Of a stretch of DNA of 64,000 nt, positions 8,808 to 18,276 are shown in pieces. A program made the position numbers and the translations under genes. This stretch comes from CALCKW01 sp033852095 (GTDB taxonomy: Bacteria; Pseudomonadota; Gammaproteobacteria; CALCKW01): the NCBI GenBank assembly GCA_033852095.1, contig JAWSVD010000049.1, positions 52,871 to 116,870 of the forward strand, in the 5' to 3' direction. Below the pieces are notes generated by a model. It was not told the origin of the DNA, searched no databases, and saw nothing but the letters and a program-made list of their open reading frames with translations. Numbering within the stretch: the stretch's first letter is position 1; each line of letters opens with the position of its first letter.

Positions 8808-8911
8808 ATTTACTGATTCAATCCGTAGGATGCCCTTTATCAAACGCTCAGATCACAGACCCTGTCGTGATCCGGTGCACCGCTTACAGACCCACGAGGC
8901 AGAATGACTCC

Positions 8912-11005
8912 ATGAACAACACTGTTTCTCTTGAACGGCACGGCAATGTCGCTGTCATCACCGTCAACAACCCGCCAGTCAACGCCCTGTCTTTGTCTGT
9001 GCGCGAAGGTTTGCGACAGAATCTCAACCTTGCAGCCGCGGACGATCAAATCGCCGCTATCGTGATCTACTGCGAGGGGCGCACCTTTATAGCGGGGGCC
9101 GATATAAGCGAATTCGGCAAGCCCATGCAAGAGCCCAGCTTGCCGCAGTTGCTCGCCGGCATGGACACGATCAATAAGCCAATGGTGGCCGCAATTCACG
9201 GCACGCCACTGGGCGGAGGCCTCGAGACGGCCTTGGCATGCCACTACCGTATCGCCACAAAGACAACGCGCGTTGGCCTGCCAGAAGTGAAACTGGGGCT
9301 GATCCCAGGCGCTGGCGGCACACAGCGACTGCCACGATTGATCGGTGTAGAAGCGGCACTGGACATGATCGTCACTGGGCGTCAGGTCAAGGCAAACGAA
9401 GCCCTGGAGCTGGGCTTGGTTGACCGCCTCTGCGAGGGTGAGCTGTTTCCCGCGGCGCTGGACTATGCGCTGGAGCTTCTCGACAACGACGCCCCGGTAC
9501 GCCGCAGCAGCTCGCTGGCGATAGACACGACGCCATTGGCTGCCAGTTTTTTCGACAACTCTCGTGCTGCTCTGGCAAAGAAAAAGCGCGGCTTTGAAGC
9601 CCCTCAGGCCTGCGTGGACGCCGTGGAGATTGCTACAAACAAGCCCTTTGCTCAGGGTATGGCAGCGGAGCGTGAGCTATTCATCAAGTTACTTGGCTCC
9701 ACGCAATCCGCGGCACAGCGGCATTTGTTTTTTGCGGACCGGCAGGCACACGTCATTGAAGGCCTGGACAAATCAACACCTACACGAGAGATCTCGGACA
9801 TCGGGGTGATCGGTGCGGGCACCATGGGCACCGGCATAAGCATCAACTTTCTCAATGCGGGGCTGCCTGTCACCCTGCTCGAACTCAAGCAAGAGGCCCT
9901 GGAGCGTGGTATCAATACCATCAGGGATTATTACGAGGACAGAAAACGCAGAGGAAGAATGAGCGCCGCCCAAGCGGACGCTTGCTTTGCACTGCTTCGC
10001 GGCACACTGGACTACGCGGACTTCGCAAGCTGCGATCTGATCATAGAAGCGGTGTTTGAAAGCATGGCCGTGAAGCGTGTTGTATTCGAAGCGCTGGATA
10101 AATCCTGCAAAGCAGGAGCCATACTTGCATCAAACACGTCCACATTGGACGTGGACACCATCGCTGCCTTTAGCAAAAGACCTGCGGACGTCATCGGACT
10201 GCACTTCTTCAGCCCCGCGAATGTCATGCGCTTGCTCGAGATCGTGCGCGGTGAAAAAACCGCCGATGATGTACTGGCCACCGCGATGAAGCTGTGTTCC
10301 ACTATCAATAAAGTGGGCGTTGTCTCGGGTGTTTGTGACGGTTTTATCGGCAATCGAATGCTCAAGGGTTACGGCCGAGAAGCCGGCGCGTTGCTGCTCG
10401 AAGGCGCGCTTCCCGCGCAAATAGACGCCGCCATGGTTGCGTTTGGCATGGCCATGGGCCCCATGACCATGGGCGATCTGGCGGGGCTCGACGTCGGCTA
10501 CCGCGTGCGCAAAGAACGGCGCGAGCGCGGCGAGCTCGTGCCCGCCGCAGACGGCGCAATTGCTGATCGTTTAGTGGAGATGGGCCGCTTAGGGCAGAAG
10601 TCCTCCGCAGGCTATTACCGCTACGAGCCAGGTTCCAGAGCAGCGCTTGAAGACGATACGGTGACTGAAGTCATTATCGACACCGCAAAGAGTCTGGGCA
10701 TTACACGCCGAGAGATCGGTGACGATGAAATCGTACAGCGCCTTATATGCCCCTTGATCAATGAAGCGGCCCTCATCCTCGAGGAAAACATAGCGCAACG
10801 GCCCGGTGACATAGATGTGGTTTGGGTCAACGGCTACGGCTTCCCCGTCTATCGAGGTGGCCCCATGTTCTATGCAGACAGCGTCGGCCTGCCCGCTATT
10901 CTCGAAACCCTCAACGACTACCACGCCAAGTACGGTGAGGACTGGGCCCCCGCCCCGCTCATCAAAAAGCTGGTCAGCGAAGGAAAATCATTCTCGGATC
11001 TCTAG
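8912..11005 (+). CDS. Fused enoyl-CoA hydratase / 3-hydroxyacyl-CoA dehydrogenase (FadB-like)
   Basis: A 697-residue bifunctional beta-oxidation enzyme. The N-terminal crotonase domain shows IAGADISEFGK (oxyanion hole region) and catalytic Glu105 and Glu125 in GGGLETALAC and LPEVKLGLIPGAGGTQ. The second half starts with the NAD-binding GVIGAGTMGTG (about 298-308), continues with GLHFFSPANVMRLLEIVRG (active-site His region), and ends with the dehydrogenase C-terminal helical domains. It hydrates 2-enoyl-CoA and oxidises the resulting 3-hydroxyacyl-CoA. An earlier GTG at 8789 is in frame. ATG 8912 (MNNTVSLERHGNVAVI) fits the family N-terminus, and the earlier start would lie inside the promoter motif. 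The thiolase gene follows 113 bases downstream. Confidence 0.95.
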   Translation: MNNTVSLERHGNVAVITVNNPPVNALSLSVREGLRQNLNLAAADDQIAAIVIYCEGRTFIAGADISEFGKPMQEPSLPQLLAGMDTINKPMVAAIHGTPLGGGLETALACHYRIATKTTRVGLPEVKLGLIPGAGGTQRLPRLIGVEAALDMIVTGRQVKANEALELGLVDRLCEGELFPAALDYALELLDNDAPVRRSSSLAIDTTPLAASFFDNSRAALAKKKRGFEAPQACVDAVEIATNKPFAQGMAAERELFIKLLGSTQSAAQRHLFFADRQAHVIEGLDKSTPTREISDIGVIGAGTMGTGISINFLNAGLPVTLLELKQEALERGINTIRDYYEDRKRRGRMSAAQADACFALLRGTLDYADFASCDLIIEAVFESMAVKRVVFEALDKSCKAGAILASNTSTLDVDTIAAFSKRPADVIGLHFFSPANVMRLLEIVRGEKTADDVLATAMKLCSTINKVGVVSGVCDGFIGNRMLKGYGREAGALLLEGALPAQIDAAMVAFGMAMGPMTMGDLAGLDVGYRVRKERRERGELVPAADGAIADRLVEMGRLGQKSSAGYYRYEPGSRAALEDDTVTEVIIDTAKSLGITRREIGDDEIVQRLICPLINEAALILEENIAQRPGDIDVVWVNGYGFPVYRGGPMFYADSVGLPAILETLNDYHAKYGEDWAPAPLIKKLVSEGKSFSDL

Positions 11006-11118
11006 GAGCCTGCGCGACGGAGTCTCAGCTACCGCGCAGACCCCTAGCCCCCTAGCGAGCAATTAACTACAGTGCCTGGCTGCAGAAGATCAGGCGCTAA
11101 ATTAACGGAGCACTACTC

Positions 11119-12303
11119 ATGAAAGAAGCGGTCATCGTTTCCACCGCCCGCACTCCTATTGGCAAAGCATACCGTGGCGCCCTGAACAACACCCACGGCG
11201 CACCACTGGCGGGTCATGCTATTTCGCACGCCGTCGCCCGGTCGGGCATAGACCCCGCCGAGATCGAAGACGTCATCTTTGGCTGCGGATTGCCCGAGGG
11301 CGCCACCGGTGGCAACATCGCACGCCAGGCAGCACTTGCCGCAGGCCTGCCAATCACCACCAGCGGCGCCACCGTCAACCGCTTCTGCTCCTCTGGCCTG
11401 CAGGCCATTTCAATGGCTGCGCAACGGGTCATCGTCGACAACGTGCCGATCATGGTCGCGGGCGGACTGGACTCTATCAGCCTGGTACAAAACGAGAATA
11501 CAAACCGATTTCGAACCCAAGATGAAGGCCTAAAGACAGCCTACCCCAGCATCTACTACCCCATGATCCAAACCGCCGAGATCGTCGCCAAGCGCTACGG
11601 CATCGGCCGAGACGCGCAAGACGAGTACGCACTGCAAAGTCAGCAGCGCACAGCAGCAGCTCAAGCTGCTGGGCGTTATGACGCTGAGATTGTCGCCATG
11701 CAAGCCACCCAGGCACTGGTCGACAAAGAAAGCAAAGAAGTGTCTTACCGTGAGGTCACCCTCGAGAAGGACGAGTGCAACCGACCGGGCACCACACTGG
11801 AGGGCCTGGGCCAGCTAAAACCCGTGGTGGGTGAAGGCGGCATGATCACAGCCGGCAACGCCAGCCAATTGTCAGACGGTGCATCTGCCTGCGTTGTGAT
11901 GGACCGCCAACTGGCGGAGCGGCGTGGCATAGAGCCACTCGGCATCTACAGGGGCATGGTCGTGGCCGGCTGCGAGCCCGACGAGATGGGCATTGGCCCC
12001 GTCTTCGCCGTACCAAAGCTGCTCAAGCGCCACAATCTCTCGGTCGATGACATCGATCTGTGGGAACTGAACGAGGCATTCGCGGTACAGGTGCTGTATT
12101 GTCGCGATCGCCTGGGCATCGATAACAACAAATTGAATGTCGACGGAGGCGCCATCTCCATTGGCCACCCCTACGGCATGAGTGGCGCCCGGCTCACCGG
12201 CCACGCGCTATTGGAAGGCAAGCGTCGCGGCGCGAAGAACGTGGTGGTGACCATGTGCATCGGCGGCGGCATGGGCATGGCGGCCCTGTTCGAAGTTGCC
12301 TGA
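11119..12303 (+). CDS. Acetyl-CoA acyltransferase (thiolase)
   Basis: A 394-residue thiolase that would cleave 3-ketoacyl-CoA with CoA to release acetyl-CoA or propionyl-CoA. The acyl-enzyme Cys90 lies in NRFCSSGLQAIS, His350 in GGAISIGHPYGMSGAR and the deprotonating Cys380 in VVTMCIGGGMGMAALFE. The N-terminus AVIVSTARTPIGKAYRG is typical. A CGGAG ribosome binding site precedes the ATG by about nine bases. It follows the FadB-like gene in the same direction, so the pair forms the back end of a beta-oxidation route. A strong intrinsic terminator stands 40 bases after the stop codon. Confidence 0.96.
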   Translation: MKEAVIVSTARTPIGKAYRGALNNTHGAPLAGHAISHAVARSGIDPAEIEDVIFGCGLPEGATGGNIARQAALAAGLPITTSGATVNRFCSSGLQAISMAAQRVIVDNVPIMVAGGLDSISLVQNENTNRFRTQDEGLKTAYPSIYYPMIQTAEIVAKRYGIGRDAQDEYALQSQQRTAAAQAAGRYDAEIVAMQATQALVDKESKEVSYREVTLEKDECNRPGTTLEGLGQLKPVVGEGGMITAGNASQLSDGASACVVMDRQLAERRGIEPLGIYRGMVVAGCEPDEMGIGPVFAVPKLLKRHNLSVDDIDLWELNEAFAVQVLYCRDRLGIDNNKLNVDGGAISIGHPYGMSGARLTGHALLEGKRRGAKNVVVTMCIGGGMGMAALFEVA

Positions 12304-12342
12304 GCCCAAGCAATTTTCTGCAGTGAAATAGCCGGCATTTTG

Positions 12343-12367
12343 GGCTGCCTACGGGCAGCCATTTTTT
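12343..12367 (+). terminator. Rho-independent terminator after the thiolase gene
   Basis: GGCTGCC (12343-12349), a four-base TACG loop and GGCAGCC (12354-12360) form a perfect seven-pair stem, followed by A and six T (12362-12367). It ends the fadB-like/thiolase transcript. Confidence 0.88.
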
Positions 12368-12418
12368 AGTCTCTGAGCAGCAGGGGCAGCACTTTTTCCT
12401 ATTAGAGAGCATTGAGCC

Positions 12419-13342
12419 ATGCCTGCGATTGATCTGAACGGCGTCTCACTTCATTACGAAGAATCAGGCGTCCTTGACGGCCCTGCTATCGTGCTGATCA
12501 TGGGGCTGGGCATGCAGTTAGTCGCCTGGCCAGCCGCTCTGCTGGATGCCTTGGCAGCGCGTGGTTATCGCGTGATTCGATTCGACAACCGCGATATCGG
12601 ACTGTCGAGCAAATTCGACCACGCCGGAACAGTCAACATTAAGTCCACTATTCGTCGTCGATTTTTCCGTCTTGCTGTCTCTGCGCCCTACACGCTCGAC
12701 GACATGGCTGATGACACCGTCGGGCTTATGGATGCGCTGGACATCAAAAAAGCCACCCTGCTCGGTGTTTCGATGGGCGGGATGATCGCTCAAGTGATCG
12801 CTACGCGCTACCCCGCTCGTGTCGAGAGACTCATTTCCATCATGTCCAGCACCGGCAGCCGCAAAACCCCAAGACCCACAGCCGCAGCGCTGAGCGCCCT
12901 GTTCGCCAAAGCACCTGAGCACGCTGACACCACGGCCCAGGCAGAATTTTACGCAGGCGTGGCCTCCCGTATTGGAAGCCCAGGCTTTCCCGCTGACGTT
13001 GCAGAAGTGCGGAACCGTCTGATAGCCGCCATGCGCAGATCCTCCCATAGACAGGGCATGCCACGCCAGTTCGCCGCTATTGCAGCCAGCGGCGATCGCC
13101 GCAAACAACTGGCAAACATAAAGGCACCGACACTGGTCATACACGGAAGTGACGACCCACTGCTGCCACTAAAGGCGGGCGAGCAGACTGCTGCAGCCAT
13201 CCCAGGCGCAAAGCTGGAGATAATTGCAGGCATGGGACATGATCTGGCGCCCGGTGTTATCCCGCTTATACTCGCCGCATTTGACGAGCACAGGAGTTGC
13301 GGCAAAAGAAAACACCAGAGCAAACAACTCAATGACAATTAG
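12419..13342 (+). CDS. Alpha/beta-fold hydrolase
   Basis: A 307-residue serine hydrolase of the alpha/beta fold. The nucleophile elbow reads GVSMGGM (near residue 121), the acid is in HGSDDPLLPL and the base is in AGMGHDLAPG, giving a full Ser-Asp-His triad. An HGG-like oxyanion region is represented by LIMGLGMQLVAWP. No signal peptide is seen, so it is probably cytoplasmic. The last 20 residues (CGKRKHQSKQLNDN region) are lysine- and polar-rich and look like an unstructured tail. It lies after the thiolase terminator and before the alcohol dehydrogenase. An esterase or C-C hydrolase role in feeding the pathway is possible, but the substrate cannot be read from sequence. Confidence 0.88.
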   Translation: MPAIDLNGVSLHYEESGVLDGPAIVLIMGLGMQLVAWPAALLDALAARGYRVIRFDNRDIGLSSKFDHAGTVNIKSTIRRRFFRLAVSAPYTLDDMADDTVGLMDALDIKKATLLGVSMGGMIAQVIATRYPARVERLISIMSSTGSRKTPRPTAAALSALFAKAPEHADTTAQAEFYAGVASRIGSPGFPADVAEVRNRLIAAMRRSSHRQGMPRQFAAIAASGDRRKQLANIKAPTLVIHGSDDPLLPLKAGEQTAAAIPGAKLEIIAGMGHDLAPGVIPLILAAFDEHRSCGKRKHQSKQLNDN

Positions 13343-13518
13343 GCAGACGGCTGTGAACAGCGACACGCGTAAACAAAAGCGGGACAGGCTGAAAAATAGT
13401 TAGCCACAATGGCACGCACGCGTCTGGAACCGCAGCTGCTCGCGGCATGTAGAGCCCCTTGCCATGACCAGGGTCAAAGCCCTGTCGAAGTCCAACCATC
13501 ATTCAGTGGAGAATTAAC

Positions 13519-14574
13519 TTGAAAAGTCAACAGATCGAGAATTACGGGGAGCCGCTGGTGTGCAACGAGCGCCAACAGCCCCAGCCACAGGGCACTCAAG
13601 TGCTGATCAAGGTTAAGGCATGCGGTGTCTGCCACAGTGATTTACATGTCTGGGAAGGCCACTTCGACATGGGCGGCGGACAGCAGCTGAACGTGAAAGG
13701 TCAACAGCAACTGCCGTTCACCCTTGGCCATGAAATAGCGGGCGAAGTGGTCGCACTCGGCCCGGAAGCAACGAATGCACAGCTTGGTGACAACTGCGTG
13801 GTTTACCCGTGGATTGGTTGCGGCACGTGTTCATTGTGTAGGTGTGGCAGCGAGCACTTGTGCAAAGCCCCCCAGGCCATTGGCATCTCCGTGGACGGTG
13901 GATACAGCGATTATGTACTGGTCCCAGATGGGAAATACCTGCACGAACTCGGGGATCTGGACGCAAACCTGGCGTGCACATATGCGTGCTCTGGCGTCAC
14001 AGCCTACAGCGCCTTGAATCGCATCAAAGATCAAGTCGCCGGCCAGCAGCTGCTGCTGATTGGCGCAGGCGGTGTCGGCCTGGCCGGCCTGGCAATCGCC
14101 AAAGCCTTGTTAGACTGCGAAATTATTGTGTCAGATATCGACCCAGAAAAACGCGCCGCAGCACTGGAAGCCGGGGCCGATCAAGTCATCGACCCCAGTG
14201 ACAGCGACGCGGTACGCCAACTGATGAAATCCACCCGCGGCGGCGTGCCCGCAGCCATCGATTTTGTAGGCTCCGACCGCTCCTGCGGATTTGGAATCAA
14301 TTGCCTGGCAAAAGGCGGCACGATTGTGGTGGTGGGCCTGCTCGGCGGGTCGCTGTCACTCTCCGTCCCGCTGCTGCCGTTGAAATGTATCACCATCACC
14401 GGCTCTTTCGTGGGCAGCCCGCAAGACATGAGCGAACTCATGGCATTGGCACGAGCGGGGAAAATCTCCCCGATGAAGGTCAGCGAACGCCCGCTGAGCT
14501 GTGCACACGAAGCGCTGATGGATCTGCAGAAGGGCAACATTGTCGGTCGCGTGGTGCTGTCTCCGGGTGGCTAG
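13519..14574 (+). CDS. Zinc-dependent alcohol dehydrogenase
   Basis: A 351-residue MDR-family alcohol dehydrogenase. Catalytic zinc ligands are expected from GVCHSDLHVWEGHF and LPFTLGHEIAGEV. Four structural-zinc cysteines appear in IGCGTCSLCRCGSEHLC. The coenzyme site is GAGGVGLAGLA, and an acidic SDID at the end of the second strand suggests NAD rather than NADP. The start codon is TTG at 13519, with GGAG about seven bases upstream; no better ATG was found. It would oxidise an alcohol to the aldehyde used by the aldehyde dehydrogenase encoded convergently at 14800-16236. Its immediate substrate is unknown. Confidence 0.92.
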   Translation: MKSQQIENYGEPLVCNERQQPQPQGTQVLIKVKACGVCHSDLHVWEGHFDMGGGQQLNVKGQQQLPFTLGHEIAGEVVALGPEATNAQLGDNCVVYPWIGCGTCSLCRCGSEHLCKAPQAIGISVDGGYSDYVLVPDGKYLHELGDLDANLACTYACSGVTAYSALNRIKDQVAGQQLLLIGAGGVGLAGLAIAKALLDCEIIVSDIDPEKRAAALEAGADQVIDPSDSDAVRQLMKSTRGGVPAAIDFVGSDRSCGFGINCLAKGGTIVVVGLLGGSLSLSVPLLPLKCITITGSFVGSPQDMSELMALARAGKISPMKVSERPLSCAHEALMDLQKGNIVGRVVLSPGG

Positions 14575-14799
14575 TGCAAAGGGACACTCTAGAACCCTCA
14601 GCAGCGTTATGCCAAGTAGTGGTACTGCTCACTTGGCAGCGCGGTGCGCGACAATCAATTGCGCTCAGGTGCTTTGCGCAAGCACCTCTTAAAGCCCTGC
14701 CCCACCTAGGTATTCGCCGATACAACGACAGACCCGTCATCACCGCAGTGCTTCGACGCATTGCTGGCACGCTGGGCAATGCCCAGCGGCCATCACAAT

Positions 14800-16236
14800 C
14801 TATCCAGCTTCAGGGTCAAAGCCCATGATCGCCTTGGTCTCGAGGAACTCCTCGAAACCGTGCGCGCCCCACTCTCGGCCATTACCCGATTGCTTGTAGC
14901 CGCCAAAAGGGGCATTGAGATCGGTGGCCGCACCGTTGATGTGTACCATGCCCGTGCGCAGCCGTTTTGCAACCGACCTTGCGCGCGCCAAACTGCCCGA
15001 TTGAACATAACCTGACAGCCCGTACACGCTGTCGTTAGCAATCTCCACAGCCTCGGCCTCATCGCGGTAGGGAATGATCGACAACACCGGCCCAAAGACT
15101 TCCTCACGCGCGATAATGTCACTGTTTTTCAGATTACAAAAGATGGTGGGCTTGCTGTAGAAGCCTCTCTCCAGCCCCGCTGGCAGCCCCACACCACCAC
15201 ACGCCAGTTCACAGCCCGCGTCGATCGCCCGCTGGATCAATGCCTGCACAGACTGCCACTGCCGCTTGTTCGCTTGAGGTCCCATGGTGGTGGAACTCTC
15301 ATCGGGAGGCCCGACAGTCAGGCCGTCCGCTACCGCGCAGGCCATGCTCACCACTTGATCGTGCAGATGCTCAGGCACCAACAATCGTGTGGGCGCATTA
15401 CAAGATTGCCCCGTATTGGCAAAACACGCCAATACGCTGAATTTCACCGCGCGTTTCAACTCGGCATCATCAAGGATGATGTTGGCTGACTTCCCGCCCA
15501 GCTCAAGTGATACACGCTTGACTGAATCCGCCGCATGCTTTGACAACTGCGCCCCCGCCGCGGTTGACCCTGTCAGCGACACCATGTCCACATCCGCATG
15601 GCTTGCAAGGCGCTCACCGACCACTGGCCCCGCGCCGTTGATCAGATTGAAGACCCCGGGCGGAAACCCCGCTTCATCTATCATGCGCGCCAAGATATAC
15701 GCGTCCAACGGCGCGACTTGGCTCGGCTTCAAGACAACGGTACAGCCCATGGCAAGCGCCGGGGCTAGCTTGCACATGATCTGATTCATGGGCCAATTCC
15801 ATGGCGTGATAAGCCCGCAAACACCGACCGGCTCTTTACAGATGCGCGTGCACCCCATCTCTTCCTCAAAGCGAAAGCTCTTTAACAGCTCGATGGCGGT
15901 GCTCAGGTGGCCCAGACCCGTCGCAGCTTGCGCATGCTTAGACAAGGCGGCTGGCGCCCCCATCTCCAACGTGATCGCCTCCACCAGCTCTGAATAATGC
16001 CGCTGATAGGCCTTCATCAACGACTGCATCCAGCCCAGCCTTTCTTCAATGCTTGTCTGTGAGTAATGGGGGAAGGCATTCTTGGCTGCGGCGATAGCCC
16101 GATCGACGTCGGCAACGCTTGCAAGGGAAATTTTCGCCACCGGCTGCTCGGTGGCAGGGTTAATCACTTCCACGTAATGCTCTTCGAGTGGGTTCACCCA
16201 CGCACCGCCAATATAAAACTGTGTTGCTTGCTGCAC
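14800..16236 (-). CDS. NAD(P)-dependent aldehyde dehydrogenase
   Basis: A 478-residue aldehyde dehydrogenase that oxidises an aldehyde to the free acid. The catalytic Cys lies in ANTGQSCNAPTR, and the general base Glu is in SLELGGKSANIIL. The coenzyme-binding GSTAAGAQLSKHAA and the substrate segment TPWNWPMNQIMCKLAPALA are all present. An ATG at 16278 is in frame, but GTG at 16236 is preceded by GAGGAG six bases upstream and gives the family start QQATQFYIGGAWV. I therefore place the start there. It faces the alcohol dehydrogenase tail to tail and is divergent from the MFS gene. The two enzymes could convert an alcohol to the acid that the CoA ligase activates. Confidence 0.94.
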   Translation of the reverse strand: MQQATQFYIGGAWVNPLEEHYVEVINPATEQPVAKISLASVADVDRAIAAAKNAFPHYSQTSIEERLGWMQSLMKAYQRHYSELVEAITLEMGAPAALSKHAQAATGLGHLSTAIELLKSFRFEEEMGCTRICKEPVGVCGLITPWNWPMNQIMCKLAPALAMGCTVVLKPSQVAPLDAYILARMIDEAGFPPGVFNLINGAGPVVGERLASHADVDMVSLTGSTAAGAQLSKHAADSVKRVSLELGGKSANIILDDAELKRAVKFSVLACFANTGQSCNAPTRLLVPEHLHDQVVSMACAVADGLTVGPPDESSTTMGPQANKRQWQSVQALIQRAIDAGCELACGGVGLPAGLERGFYSKPTIFCNLKNSDIIAREEVFGPVLSIIPYRDEAEAVEIANDSVYGLSGYVQSGSLARARSVAKRLRTGMVHINGAATDLNAPFGGYKQSGNGREWGAHGFEEFLETKAIMGFDPEAG

Positions 16237-16260
16237 AAAAAACTCCTCAATAGATTGGTA

Positions 16261-16286
16261 TAGCAGCCCGTTCAACAACAGCTGCC
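16261..16286 (+). repeat. Dispersed repeat, copy 1 (TAGCAGCCCGTTCAA type)
   Basis: This 26-base stretch begins TAGCAGCCCGTTCAA and ends CTGCC. It matches 62865-62890 at 23 of 26 positions. AGCAGC and GCTGC at its ends form a short inverted repeat. Both copies are intergenic. Two copies are too few to define a family. Confidence 0.4.
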
Positions 16287-16323
16287 TTCACACTGCTTAG
16301 ACTTGATTTCTAACGGCCTGGAT

Positions 16324-16348
16324 ACCGCCATGCGATATCATATTTTAC
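16324..16348 (+). promoter_or_regulatory. Recurrent ACCGC-type promoter motif, copy 2
   Basis: The stretch starts ACCGCCATGCGATATC and ends ATATTTTAC. It matches the copy at 8783-8807 at 20 of 25 positions. It lies in the divergent region between the aldehyde dehydrogenase (start 16236) and the MFS gene (start 16436), so it could control both. Function is inferred from conservation and position. Confidence 0.45.
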
Positions 16349-16435
16349 TATAGCACTAATCACTTGTATCATTCACCGAATGCCAAGCACGGCAAAACAC
16401 CGCATTTTTCCCAGACTAAACAGAGGCCCCCTCGC

Positions 16436-17614
16436 ATGTCCGGCTGGATTCTTTTCTACGCCACGCTGTCTACGTCGATTGGACAGAGCGTAATTATTCC
16501 CCTGATGCCACCCCTGGGCCGCCAGGCTGGATTGACTGAATTTCAAGTCAGCCTGCTACTGTCGACCTCATCGCTGGTCTTCGCCATCGGCGCAACTTGC
16601 TGGGGCCGAGCGATCCCTGCGCTGGGGCACAAGCGGGTATTGCTGATAGGCCTGATGGGATACACACTCGGCACACTTATCTTCGGGGCCGTTCTCTACG
16701 CGGGGCTTGAGGGGACGATTGCAGGCGCTTCACTGTTCATCGCCCTGCTACTCAGTCGGTCATTGCAGTCGAGCATCATGTCGGCGACACCTCCCACCGC
16801 GCTAAGCTACTCGATGACATACAGCTCGGGTACAGATCGCATGGCGGGGGTCAGTCGAATAACGTCGGCGAGCAGTCTGGGCCAGGTCATTGGGCCAGCA
16901 ACAGGCGGGCTACTGGTCGGATACGGTCTATTGACCCCCTTGTTTAGCATGTCGATCCTGACCTTCAGCGCCCTGTTATGTGTCTATTTTTGGCTGCCGC
17001 CAGCGCCACAACCGATTAAACACCACCGCGCTCTGGCTGCCACAGAAAAGCCAGCTTCGGCACCTATAGCAAGCCCGATCCCCTATGTGCTCATCGCGGT
17101 GCTGCTTTTTTGCGCGCTGAGCATGATGCAGCAGAGCATGGGGTTTTTCTTTATGGATACATTTCAGCTAAATGCTATTCAGGCGGTGCAACAAACCGCA
17201 ACAGCGAGCCTTATTGTCGCTTTCGTTTCCGTCTCTTGCCAGCTGGGCCTGGTCCGGCGCTTCCGAGCTAAGCAGAGCTTTCTGTTGACCACGGGCTTGC
17301 TGCTCTTAACCGCAGGTTATGGAATCTTGAGTCAATGCAGCAGCCCATTACTTGTCTATGCCATCATGCCCCTTATAGGCGCAGGCATGGGACTGAGCTA
17401 CCCCACAACCACGCTCGCGGCGAGCAACTCACCGGAACAACGGCAACAAGCGCGCAGCGCGGGGCTGATCACGGCGGCACCGGCAATCGGTTATGTGATC
17501 GGGCCACCGATTGCAGCGCTGCTCTACGGGCACAACCACGTCGCCCCGTACCTCTGCGCATCGCTGCTGATTTTGGCAGCCACGGCGCTACATTTGATGT
17601 CGTCGAAGCGCTAG
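16436..17614 (+). CDS. Major facilitator superfamily transporter
   Basis: A 392-residue inner-membrane transporter with about twelve hydrophobic segments split by a soluble loop near the middle (the KHHRALAATEKPASAP region). The first half contains GWILFYATLSTSIGQSVIIP and an RxxG-type loop. The conserved motif after helix 2 reads WGRAIPALGHKRVLLIG, matching the MFS motif GxxxDxxGRR/K only loosely. I chose ATG 16436 (MSGWILFYATLS) over the TTG at 16364 because it has GAGG about nine bases upstream and begins directly before the first helix. Its place beside the aldehyde dehydrogenase suggests uptake or export of a pathway compound, but specificity is unknown. Confidence 0.9.
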   Translation: MSGWILFYATLSTSIGQSVIIPLMPPLGRQAGLTEFQVSLLLSTSSLVFAIGATCWGRAIPALGHKRVLLIGLMGYTLGTLIFGAVLYAGLEGTIAGASLFIALLLSRSLQSSIMSATPPTALSYSMTYSSGTDRMAGVSRITSASSLGQVIGPATGGLLVGYGLLTPLFSMSILTFSALLCVYFWLPPAPQPIKHHRALAATEKPASAPIASPIPYVLIAVLLFCALSMMQQSMGFFFMDTFQLNAIQAVQQTATASLIVAFVSVSCQLGLVRRFRAKQSFLLTTGLLLLTAGYGILSQCSSPLLVYAIMPLIGAGMGLSYPTTTLAASNSPEQRQQARSAGLITAAPAIGYVIGPPIAALLYGHNHVAPYLCASLLILAATALHLMSSKR

Positions 17615-17697
17615 TGCTTATTGTTCGCGCCTAGCGTACATGCTTTTTGCGCACTGTCGCGACCCACCATCAAACACCGATCTGCGTGCCCCCATTG

Positions 17698-18168
17698 TCA
17701 GGGCAGCGCGGAAGCCGCTACAGAGGGAATGCCCTCGGGGCCCTCAGAGCCTGTCCTCAGTCTGAATGTCCCGGTAGCCATCGCCAGCAACGTGCCCTTG
17801 TCGTCAAATACTTCACAAAAGCTACTGAAAATACGACTACCCGCGGCTCGGCATGTAGCGATTGCACGCACGGTTCCGCCGTTGCACTGATGGGTGAATG
17901 AGGTATTCAAACTCAATGTGACAGCCACCCGCCAGCGTCCTTCAAAAGGGCAGTAGGTGCCCGCTGCAGCGCCCGCAACATCGAGCAAGGAAGTCAGCAC
18001 ACCGCCGTGCAGCACACCGGCGAGGTTCAGATGTTTGGCCTCTACATCCAATGCTATCTCCACATAACCCTCGCGCCACGCCACCCCGCGGTAGCCCAGC
18101 TGCTGATGAAAACCGACAGCCGTCGCTGCTGACGCGAGCCGCCCATCTGTTGCTTCTTTCCGCCGCAT
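17698..18168 (-). CDS. PaaI-type hotdog thioesterase
   Basis: A 156-residue hotdog-fold acyl-CoA thioesterase. The family core NLAGVLHGGVLTSLLDVAGA carries the HGG turn with the catalytic Asp a few residues on. It is followed by VAVTLSLNTSFTHQCNGG on the next strands. It would hydrolyse acyl- or aroyl-CoA esters and so release trapped CoA. The start is uncertain: GTG 18213 and ATG 18192 are also in frame. ATG 18168 has the best upstream purine stretch (AAGGGCGGA). It lies downstream of the CoA ligase gene on the same strand (109-base gap), a common arrangement for housekeeping of CoA intermediates. Confidence 0.86.
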   Translation of the reverse strand: MRRKEATDGRLASAATAVGFHQQLGYRGVAWREGYVEIALDVEAKHLNLAGVLHGGVLTSLLDVAGAAAGTYCPFEGRWRVAVTLSLNTSFTHQCNGGTVRAIATCRAAGSRIFSSFCEVFDDKGTLLAMATGTFRLRTGSEGPEGIPSVAASALP

Positions 18169-18276
18169 TATGATCCGCCCTTGTTGCCACATTCTGCCAT
18201 CGCGCCAATTCACACTGACGCTATCGCCTTAGAATACCTGCTCATTGATGAAACTGCGCTGAGCCCTGCTGCCCTG

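Larger units (their letters stand above)
8574..8911. promoter_or_regulatory. Divergent promoter region between the DmdC-like and FadB-like genes
   Basis: This 338-base interval must drive transcription in both directions. It contains an inverted repeat TATATT...AATATA (8672-8677 and 8687-8692), the TACCGC element (8694-8710), and the longer ACCGCTGTGCGAAATT motif (8782-8807). The Shine-Dalgarno for the plus-strand gene is GAGG near 8896-8899. No regulator gene is adjacent. Confidence 0.6.

Noticed and set aside
8789..8911. Longer N-terminus for the FadB-like protein from GTG 8789
   Set aside because: The added 41 residues do not resemble the family and begin inside the conserved promoter motif; ATG 8912 matches the crotonase start.
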